A DNA stretch of 64,000 bases from Bordetella sp. BOR01 (GTDB taxonomy: Bacteria > Pseudomonadota > Gammaproteobacteria > Burkholderiales > Burkholderiaceae_B): positions 868,001 to 932,000 of the forward strand of contig NZ_JAHUWT010000001.1 in NCBI RefSeq assembly GCF_019218885.1. Direction: 5' to 3'. The notes under the pieces were generated by a model, which searched no databases, had not been told where the DNA came from, and saw only the letters and a program-made list of their open reading frames with translations. The translations under genes were made by a program, and so were the position numbers. Shown piece by piece: positions 58,357 through 64,000 of the stretch (the stretch's first letter is position 1; the number at the start of each line of letters is the position of its first letter).

Positions 58357-58927
58357 CTAGCCTTCCATCGACCAGCGCGCGGCTTCGGCTGCTTGAATCG
58401 CGGTCGTGTCGAAAAGCGGCACGGGCGCGTCTTGCGGCCGCACCAACAGTGATATCTCGGTGCGACCGAGGATGATGGCCTGCGCGCCCTTGGCGACAAG
58501 GCGATCAATAATCGCCACGTACTGTTCGCGCGAGACCTCTTTCACGATACCCAGGCACAACTCATCGTAGATGACTTTGTGTATGACGGCGCGGTCCTGT
58601 TCCTCGGGAGTCAGGACATTGAGGCCGTGGTCGCGTTCCAGGCGCGCACGATAGAAATCCTGCTCCACCGTGAAACGAGTGCCCAGCAGGCCGATGGTGT
58701 GCAGGCCGGCAGCCTTGATTGCTGCCGCCGTGGGATCGGCGATCTTCCGCCTTGCCCTACTCGCCGGTGTGCTGCAATTCCTCGATTTCTTGAAAATCAA
58801 CGCTGAACAGGATCACCTTGGCGGAATGCAGCCCGCCAAGCCGGTCTTTGACCGCCTCGTTGATGTGGCGATAGTAAGGAACCGTGGATTCCCAGCTCAT
58901 GCCACCGATGAGGCCGATCGTTTTCAT
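58357..58927 (-). pseudogene. Aspartate/glutamate racemase pseudogene (internal deletion, frameshift, Cys lost)
   Basis: The 5' part starts at the ATG ending 58927 (MKTIGLIGGMSWESTVPYYR; GGAG six bases upstream) and runs to EELQHTGE, then meets a stop near 58757. The rest of the family sequence continues in another frame from KIADPTAAAIKAAGLHTIG (about 58747) to the end at 58357. Intact family members have roughly 45-50 residues between these parts, including the first catalytic Cys (CTNTMHK); these are missing. In the second half the other catalytic Cys (normally LGCTEI) is Arg (LGRTEI). A deletion with frameshift plus a missense change make the gene non-functional as a racemase. Confidence 0.85.
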
Positions 58928-59201
58928 GCTTGACTCCATTTGAAAGTTGCCTTGGTGGCGCAGTGCCGCCGCGGTCGGCAATTTTCCCAGCATAACTCCC
59001 ATCACCTTGATATCAGTATCGCACTACAAATGCATGGCACATAAGCGAAGAAAACCGTAGAAAGCTCCAGGGCCATCTGCAAGGGGATGAGCAACACGGA
59101 TCGTCTTGTCAGCGTTTCGGCGGCCCCTGATTTTTGGGATCGTAGCCCGTTACAATCCCATTGGTGCCGCGTTATACGTCACGCGCGGCCAGGGAGTTGC
59201 C

Positions 59202-59759
59202 ATGATCCTGAATGCCATCGACCAACTTGGCCGGGTCCGTATCGACGAAGGCTGCGATCCCTATCGCGCCGAGCGCTCGCGCCCCCAGACGCGGGCCGAT
59301 CTGCAAGCCGATCGCGTGGCGCGAACGCAATCGGCGCATTTTGCACGCCTTACCGCCGCACGCGAGCAGGCTGAGGCAACGACGGCATCGATTCAAAAAA
59401 AGGTCAATGCGGGTGCTTCGGCCCGGCCTGTCAATTGGCTGCGCGATCTATACGCCAGCCATCGTCTGACGAGCGCCGTCCAGGCCTTTCTCGACGAACA
59501 AGCCATGCTGCAGGAACGCGCCGACGCTGCCACTGACCTGGGCACGATACAGGGCCTGCTGCCGCTTCAACCCTATCGCTTCGCGACGGGCAATCCGCCG
59601 ATCCAGCCGCAACAGTTGGTTGCCGCGGCAAGCGTCGTGCCGGCCATGGTGGGCTCGGTGGCCAATATGGCCGTGCTGCGTAGCGCCACCGACGACGCGC
59701 TCAGCACCAATCCCGCCACGCGCGCCGGCGTGCGCCGCCTGCCCGAAACCGACGCCTGA
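59202..59759 (+). CDS. Protein of unknown function
   Basis: The start is ATG 59202 (MILNAIDQLGRVRIDEGCDP), with AGGGAG six bases upstream; the open frame extends 32 codons further but without such a site. 185 residues. A charged, Ala/Gln/Arg-rich segment (about 25-75) looks helical and possibly coiled-coil. A middle part (NWLRDLYASHRLTSAVQAFL) and a mildly hydrophobic stretch (VVAAASVVPAMVGSVANMAV) follow. No signal peptide, metal site or enzyme motif is visible, and I do not recognise the family. A TACAAT-like -10 is present near 59153. It lies between the racemase pseudogene and a convergent LysR gene and does not look like part of a catabolic operon. Confidence 0.6.
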   Translation: MILNAIDQLGRVRIDEGCDPYRAERSRPQTRADLQADRVARTQSAHFARLTAAREQAEATTASIQKKVNAGASARPVNWLRDLYASHRLTSAVQAFLDEQAMLQERADAATDLGTIQGLLPLQPYRFATGNPPIQPQQLVAAASVVPAMVGSVANMAVLRSATDDALSTNPATRAGVRRLPETDA

Positions 59760-59777
59760 CGCCTGGCGGCGGGCGCA

Positions 59778-60731
59778 TCACTTAATACGTTTCAACCCAT
59801 GCCCCGCCGTGGCGGGGTTGCTCAACGAAGCCGCGCATTCCAGCAATTGGCGCCGCAGCCAGGCTCCGCCTGGATCGTTCTCCCGGTAGGCGTGCCATTG
59901 GAGCGATTGATTAATCGTGGGCATTTTCACCGGCGGAAGCAGAAGCTTCAACGGCATGGCTTGTCCGTACAGTGTGGCCAGGCGCTTATGCATCATCGCG
60001 ATGCGATGGCTACCGACCACAAAATGGGGAATAGAGTTGAAGCTGGTGACCGTTACTTCCACGCGTCGTGTAATGCCAGAGCTCCTGAAGAATTTTTCTT
60101 CGATGTGAGACACCCCCCGCGTGCCGTATTTCACCACGACGTGCCCCAGCTTCTGGAACTGTTCCAGGGAAATACGCCCACCGATAAGTGGGTTCTTCGA
60201 CCACGCGACACAAGCAAAGCCGTCCTGGAACAACAGCGTGGAAGGGTGCCTGGGTGAAAGGTATTCCTTGGCGATCAACAGGGCGTCGATATCGCCATGT
60301 TCCAGAGATTCGGCAGGAGCGTCCGAGAATGGCAATACCTCGACCCCGACGGACGGTGCCAGATCTTTGATCCGCCGGCACATCGCCGCCAGGACAACCG
60401 TCGAGCCGTAGTCCGAGGCCATCACCCGAAAGGTTCGTGACGAGGCGCCCGGATCGAAGGCCGGCTGGGTCAGCGAGACCGCCTCGATCTGCATCAGGAT
60501 GGAACGCACCGGCGCGACCAGCTCTTCTCCCAGTGGAGTGCGCCGCAGTTTGCGGCCCAAGGGCACCAGCAATGGATCGCCAAAATGTTCGCGCAGGCGC
60601 CCCAGCGATCCGCTCATGGCGGATTGCCCGACATGCATGTGCTCTGCCGCGCGCGTCACGTTTTGATGGTCCAGTAGAGCATCGAGCGCGACAAGAAGGT
60701 TCAGGTCCAGCCCTTTCAGATGCATATTCAA
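59778..60731 (-). CDS. LysR-family regulator, NodD/LinR-like subgroup
   Basis: 317 residues. The N-terminus (LDLNLLVALDALLDHQNVTR, AAEHMHVGQSAMSGSLGRLR, LVPLGRKLRRTPLGEEL) is the wHTH of the NodD/LinR/PcpR subgroup, which acts on ATC-N9-GAT boxes. The effector domain (ASDYGSTVVLAAMCRRI, IDALLIAKEYLSP, FKxQ-type YGQAMPLKLLLPP region) follows. It diverges from a Bug gene 142 bases away, and exactly one ATC-N9-GAT site (60756-60770) was seen in between. It is therefore the likely activator of the Bug-cupin-dehydrogenase-GlcG-FAH set to its right. Confidence 0.92.
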   Translation of the reverse strand: MNMHLKGLDLNLLVALDALLDHQNVTRAAEHMHVGQSAMSGSLGRLREHFGDPLLVPLGRKLRRTPLGEELVAPVRSILMQIEAVSLTQPAFDPGASSRTFRVMASDYGSTVVLAAMCRRIKDLAPSVGVEVLPFSDAPAESLEHGDIDALLIAKEYLSPRHPSTLLFQDGFACVAWSKNPLIGGRISLEQFQKLGHVVVKYGTRGVSHIEEKFFRSSGITRRVEVTVTSFNSIPHFVVGSHRIAMMHKRLATLYGQAMPLKLLLPPVKMPTINQSLQWHAYRENDPGGAWLRRQLLECAASLSNPATAGHGLKRIK

Positions 60732-60755
60732 CTATCTTTTAAAACAATACCTAAC

Positions 60756-60770
60756 ATCGATATAAACGAT
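60756..60770. promoter_or_regulatory. NodD-type LysR box (ATC-N9-GAT)
   Basis: ATCGATATAAACGAT fits ATC-N9-GAT, the half-box recognised by NodD-type LysR proteins. It lies 24 bases from the start of the LysR gene (60731) and 103 bases from the Bug start (60874), in an AT-rich divergent region. Confidence 0.5.
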
Positions 60771-60873
60771 TTTACCAATACCAGGCTCTTCACTAATCTC
60801 ACATCCAACCGACCGCAAACCATCGCGCAGCAAGACAAGCGCTCGCCATATCGGAATAACAAGGAGGAGAGAC

Positions 60874-61854
60874 ATGCAACGACTGTTCGCGGCGATCGCC
60901 GTGTCCGCTTTAACCCTATGTACGTTCACGGCCTCGGCACAGACCCCTTACCCCGACCAGCCTATCAAGATCATCGTGCCCCTGGCACCCGGCGGAGCAA
61001 CCGACACGATTGCACGGATTCTTGCACGACACCTGGGCACTGCCTTTTCAACGCCGGTCGTGGTCGAAAACCGCACCGGTGCGGGCGGCATCATCGGCCT
61101 TAGCGCGGCGGCCAAGGCTCCCGCCGACGGCTACACGCTATTTCTGGGCAATATCTCGACCAATGCCCTGATCGAAGCCGTCTACGGCGACAGATTGAAA
61201 TTCAGGCTAGATGACGCATTGCAGCCTGTCACGATGGTGGCCACCATTCCACACATCCTGGTGAGCTCGATGCAGTTCGAGCCCAAGACCGTGAAAGAAC
61301 TGATCAGCTACGCCAAGGCCAACCCGGGAAAGGTGAACCATGCTTCGCCCGGCGTCGGCTCGTACTCCATGCTGGACATGCTCAAGTTCGAAAAGGCTGC
61401 GGGCCTGGAGATGGTGCATGTGCCCTACAACGGCGGGGCCGGCCAGTACATAGCTCCATTGATCTCCAACGAGGTGCAGATTGCGTTTCTTAACGCCTCT
61501 TCGGTAATCCAGATGATCAAGGGGGGCAAACTGCGCGCCTTGGCCGTAACTACCAAGAAGCGGCTGCCCGAGCTGCCGGATGTGCCGACCATGGCCGAAG
61601 CGGGCTTTCCCGATATCGGGACCAATGCCTGGCAAGGTCTTTTCGCACCCAAAACCACACCCAAGCCAATCGTCGACAAGATCTACACGACAGTGGTCAA
61701 CGTGCTGAAGCTACCCGAAGTCAGGAAGAGCTTCGCCGAACACTTGATCCAGCCAACCGGCAGCGAATCGCCTGCAAGCTATCGGACATTCGTGAATTCG
61801 GAAATAACCAACTGGGCCAGCGTGGTCCATACCTTTCACGTCAACGTGCAATGA
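60874..61854 (+). CDS. Bug/TctC-family periplasmic substrate-binding protein (12)
   Basis: 326 residues, ATG 60874 with a strong AAGGAGGAG site. Signal peptide MQRLFAAIAVSALTLCTFTASA, then YPDQPIKIIVPLAPGGATD, VENRTGAGGIIG, APADGYTLFL, HASPGVGSYSMLDMLKF and HVPYNGGAGQYIAPLI. The ligand loop lacks the common His-Leu, and YNG replaces YKG. It is the first gene of the plus-strand set controlled, by position, by the NodD-type LysR regulator. It is followed after 58 bases by a cupin gene. Confidence 0.92.
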   Translation: MQRLFAAIAVSALTLCTFTASAQTPYPDQPIKIIVPLAPGGATDTIARILARHLGTAFSTPVVVENRTGAGGIIGLSAAAKAPADGYTLFLGNISTNALIEAVYGDRLKFRLDDALQPVTMVATIPHILVSSMQFEPKTVKELISYAKANPGKVNHASPGVGSYSMLDMLKFEKAAGLEMVHVPYNGGAGQYIAPLISNEVQIAFLNASSVIQMIKGGKLRALAVTTKKRLPELPDVPTMAEAGFPDIGTNAWQGLFAPKTTPKPIVDKIYTTVVNVLKLPEVRKSFAEHLIQPTGSESPASYRTFVNSEITNWASVVHTFHVNVQ

Positions 61855-61912
61855 CCGTACTGCCACACCGGCATTCCGTGCATTTCCTTTTTCATCACCC
61901 CAAGGAGTATTC

Positions 61913-62374
61913 ATGAACATCACGACCACTTCGGGCGAATTCGAAGTCATCGGCCCGCGTACGCCTGGCGCCAAACGCGCCGCCACGGGCGAATACGTCT
62001 TCGATTTCCACGCTGTCAACCAGATCATGGGAGGCCCAGGCTATTCCCCGGTGTTCGGAGGCTGTGTCGAAGGCGACCGCATGATCGTCGCTTTGATGCG
62101 CGCCCCTGCCGGCAAGATGGGCGATCCGCACCTGCACCCCAATGAACAATGGATCTACATCCTGGAAGGACAGTTCGACTTTCGAACCGATGGCAAGACG
62201 TTCATCGTGGGCCCCGGAGGCCTGATTTTCATCCCGGCTGCCCAAGTGCACCAGGGCGGTGCGACGGCCGATGGCGATTGCGTATTTTTCACCTGCAAAG
62301 ACGCAACCCATAGCCTGCATGGTATGCGCGCCGACGCGGTAGCCGCGACGGCGCGCGCCGCAGCCTCCGCCTGA
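61913..62374 (+). CDS. Cupin-domain protein
   Basis: 153 residues, ATG 61913 with AAGGAG upstream. The first cupin motif is GDPHLHPNEQWIYILEG (His73, His75, Glu78) and the second is PGGLIFIPAAQVHQGG (His113), giving a complete 3-His/1-Glu metal site. No signal peptide. Small single-domain cupins in catabolic operons act as metal-dependent isomerases, decarboxylases, dioxygenases or lyases on hydroxy/keto acids. The following dehydrogenase and FAH-family genes fit a short pathway for a keto- or hydroxy-acid. The reaction is not assigned. Confidence 0.88.
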   Translation: MNITTTSGEFEVIGPRTPGAKRAATGEYVFDFHAVNQIMGGPGYSPVFGGCVEGDRMIVALMRAPAGKMGDPHLHPNEQWIYILEGQFDFRTDGKTFIVGPGGLIFIPAAQVHQGGATADGDCVFFTCKDATHSLHGMRADAVAATARAAASA

Positions 62375-62384
62375 AGGAATACTT

Positions 62385-63338
62385 GTGCAGCCAACGGGAC
62401 ACGACGCAGCGCCGTCCGGTTTTTATCGGGATCACGGTGCCATCGGTGTGATAGGCCTGGGGATCATGGGTGGGCTTTACGCTCGGCACCTGCTTGACGC
62501 GGGGTTCAGGGTTGCAGGTTACGACGTCGCGCCGCAACGGCTACACGTCTTCCGGAAAGCGGGCGGCAGCGTCTGCGCAAGCGCCGCCGAAGTTGTGGCG
62601 GCATCGGAAGTGATTATCGTGGCACTTGCCTCGGCCCCTGCCTTTCGCAGTGTGATGCTGGATGAAGGGAACGCCGCCTGCCAAGCCCGCGCGGGCCAGC
62701 TTTTTATCGAAACTGGAACATTGCCGATCGAACTCAAGGAACAGGCACGCGCCCGGGTCGAATGTCAGGGTGCCCAAATGATCGATGCCCCCGTGACCGG
62801 CACGCGCATCCATGCCGAACGCCGTGAGTTGATCATCTACGCCAGCGGCACCGAAGCGGCGGTGCGGCACGCAATGCCTGTCCTCGAGACCTTTGCGAGC
62901 AACATTCGCTACGTAGGGCCTTTCGGGTATGGGATGAAGCTGAAAATGATTACCAACCACCTGGTCGCGGTGCACAACGTAGCCACCGCCGAAGCGCTTT
63001 CACTGGCCTTTCTTGCCGGCCTCGATCTGCGGCTGGTGCACGAGCTCATCGCCGATGGCCCGGCCAGTTCGGGGATCTTCAGTTTTCGAGGGCCGCTGAT
63101 GATCGAGGGCCGCTATGACACACCTACCATGCGGCTGGACGTGTTCCAGAAAGACCTGGACATCATTAATGCCTACGCGCGGGAACTCCATGCCCGGACG
63201 CCGCTGTTTGATGCCGGAGCAGCGGTGTACCGGTCAGCCCTGGTCCAGGGTAACGCTAGCGAGGACGTCTCTGCGGTGTTTCGTGTCCTGTCCCAGGCCG
63301 AGACGACCGCCTTATCCGACACACAGGATCCGCCATGA
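62385..63338 (+). CDS. Beta-hydroxyacid dehydrogenase family protein (3)
   Basis: 317 residues from GTG 62385, with AAGGA seven bases upstream, starting 10 bases after the cupin stop. GVIGLGIMGGLYARHLLDAG is the dinucleotide site. The substrate signature is DAPVTGTRIHAERREL instead of D-x-P-V-S-G-G, and MKLKMITNHLVAVHNVATAEA carries the catalytic Lys and Asn. The T-G-T variant of the substrate loop differs from both other family members in this window. It overlaps the next gene by 4 bases. A hydroxyacid or hydroxymethyl-substituted acid is the probable substrate. Confidence 0.87.
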   Translation: MQPTGHDAAPSGFYRDHGAIGVIGLGIMGGLYARHLLDAGFRVAGYDVAPQRLHVFRKAGGSVCASAAEVVAASEVIIVALASAPAFRSVMLDEGNAACQARAGQLFIETGTLPIELKEQARARVECQGAQMIDAPVTGTRIHAERRELIIYASGTEAAVRHAMPVLETFASNIRYVGPFGYGMKLKMITNHLVAVHNVATAEALSLAFLAGLDLRLVHELIADGPASSGIFSFRGPLMIEGRYDTPTMRLDVFQKDLDIINAYARELHARTPLFDAGAAVYRSALVQGNASEDVSAVFRVLSQAETTALSDTQDPP

Positions 63339-63754
63339 CAGACATCACCTTGGCTCACGCCAACCAACTTATCGACGCCGCGCTGGGCGAAGCACGCCAC
63401 ACAAGGCTGGCGCCCATGACCGTCGCCGTCCTGGACCGTGGCGGCCACGTGGTCGCCCTTAAGCGTGAGGACCAGTCTTCCACCATGCGCGCCGATATCG
63501 CCATCGGCAAAGCCCGAGGCTGCCTGGCTTTGGGCCAGTCTTCGCGCGCCATGGCAGAACGGGCAGACTCGGTTCCGCTGTTCTTCAATGCCCTGGCGGC
63601 GCTTTCGCACGGCAACGTGATTCCCGTTGCAGGAGGGCTGCTGCTGAAAGATTCCGCCGGCCACGTATGCGGCGCGGTCGGTGTCAGCGGCGACACACCA
63701 GATAATGACGAACACTGCGCCCTGGCCGGAATCGCCGCGCTCGTCCAGAGCTGA
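63335..63754 (+). CDS. GlcG/HbpS-family (DUF336) protein
   Basis: 139 residues; its ATG overlaps the previous stop (ATGA). The family pattern is clear: LAPMTVAVLDRGGHVVALKR, RADIAIGKARGCLALGQSSR, NVIPVAGGLLLKDSAGHVCG and AVGVSGDTPDNDEHCALAGI. HbpS from Streptomyces binds haem; GlcG is encoded with glycolate oxidase genes but has no firmly assigned role. Members often accompany hydroxyacid dehydrogenase and FAH-type genes, as here. It is a cytoplasmic, co-translated accessory protein of the operon; its function remains inferred. Confidence 0.88.
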   Translation: MTDITLAHANQLIDAALGEARHTRLAPMTVAVLDRGGHVVALKREDQSSTMRADIAIGKARGCLALGQSSRAMAERADSVPLFFNALAALSHGNVIPVAGGLLLKDSAGHVCGAVGVSGDTPDNDEHCALAGIAALVQS

Positions 63755-63813
63755 AGCCCGCCGGCTTCCACAAGAGCCCACCCACCATTGCTTGACACTT
63801 TCCGAGGTTCCCA

Positions 63814-64000
63814 TTGAGACTGTTTTCCTTACGCGTCGGGAATGCGCCGGCGATCGGCGCGCGCGTCGGCGACTTGTTCATCAATCTGAGCGCAGCGGGC
63901 TTGCCCACAACGCTCGATGCCCTTCTGAACGAAGGCGACACCGGCCTGCAACACGCCCGGCAACTGATCGCCCGCGGCGAGGGCTTTCAACCTTTGGACG
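63814..64000 (+). CDS. Fumarylacetoacetate hydrolase family protein, N-terminal part only
   Basis: The frame is open from TTG 63814 (GAGG seven bases upstream) to the window end, giving about 62 residues: LRLFSLRVGNAPAIGARVGD, LFINLSAAGLPTTLDALLNE and GDTGLQHARQLIARGEGF. This is the small N-terminal domain typical of FAH-family hydrolases/isomerases, which act on 2-oxo- or 2-hydroxy-dienoates and related acids. The metal-binding catalytic domain lies beyond the window. It is 59 bases after the GlcG-like gene and probably the next member of the same operon. The TTG start is inferred from the spacing and the family's usual beginning (MRLxxFRxG). Confidence 0.72.
   Translation, partial: MRLFSLRVGNAPAIGARVGDLFINLSAAGLPTTLDALLNEGDTGLQHARQLIARGEGFQPLD

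Noticed and set aside
59020-59034. GCACTACAAATGC resembling the shared operator
   Set aside because: Only about ten of thirteen core bases match, the dyad is lost, and it lies about 95 bases from a pseudogene start.
59802-59817. CCCCGCC-GT-GGCGGGG inverted repeat near the convergent gene ends
   Set aside because: It lies inside the LysR coding region, has a two-base loop and no T-run; not a convincing terminator.
1-64000. tRNA/rRNA genes, CRISPR arrays, insertion sequences, integrases, attachment repeats
   Set aside because: None was seen when reading both strands; gaps are short and no terminal inverted repeats or transposase motifs were recognised.

Overview
The window is high-GC DNA from a betaproteobacterium, most likely the Alcaligenaceae (Bordetella/Achromobacter group). 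The basis is twelve periplasmic solute receptors of the Bug/TctC family in 64 kb, LysR/IclR/GntR-controlled catabolic clusters, strong AAGGAGACA-type ribosome binding sites, and few intergenic bases. No rRNA, tRNA, IS element, prophage or CRISPR array was seen. Nearly everything is small-molecule uptake and catabolism.

Layout. (1) 1-9.1 kb: the 3' part of an SDR, then a minus-strand set (amidohydrolase, two carboxymuconolactone decarboxylase-like proteins, SDR), a divergent NTF2-FMO fusion flavoprotein, and minus-strand Bug, LysR and SDR genes. (2) 9.3-12.6 kb: TauE-type exporter, MmgE/PrpD protein and a LysR regulator with a perfect inverted repeat in its promoter. (3) 12.76-30.8 kb: a plus-strand array of seventeen genes with no gap above 50 bases. 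It holds a Bug, three MmgE/PrpD paralogues interleaved with two lactonase-like metallo-beta-lactamase proteins, a second Bug, an epimerase, two beta-hydroxyacid dehydrogenase-like proteins, an SDR, two LivK-type receptors with one LivHMGF transporter, and a third lactonase-like protein. (4) 31.1-36.0 kb: a Bug with a Tat-type leader, a TMADH/FadH-type Fe-S flavoprotein, a Bug, and an isocitrate lyase/PEP mutase family enzyme. (5) 36.0-51.2 kb: an IclR regulator and two operons that converge at 40.7 kb. The plus operon has an ADP-forming acyl-CoA synthetase, an isochorismatase-like protein and a Bug. The minus operon has eleven genes: Bug, racemase-like, crotonase, acyl-CoA dehydrogenase, thiolase-like, Zn-ribbon/OB partner, crotonase, flavoprotein, two Bugs, and an alpha/beta hydrolase. 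(6) 51.2-58.3 kb: a 0.5-kb gap with a possible gene remnant, then a GntR regulator divergent from three type III CoA-transferases and two Bugs. (7) 58.3-59.8 kb: a broken aspartate racemase gene and an unrecognised gene. (8) 59.8-64 kb: a NodD-type LysR divergent from Bug, cupin, dehydrogenase, GlcG-like and FAH-family genes; the last runs off the window.

Inferred logic: periplasmic receptors deliver carboxylates; CoA ligase or CoA-transferases activate them; acyl-CoA dehydrogenase and crotonases make 3-hydroxyacyl-CoA; and a thiolase-like/OB pair may cleave it by retro-aldol chemistry. The most notable observations are a near-identical 19-base palindromic site ahead of both converging operons of region 5, and the number of proteins in region 5 whose usual catalytic residues are replaced.
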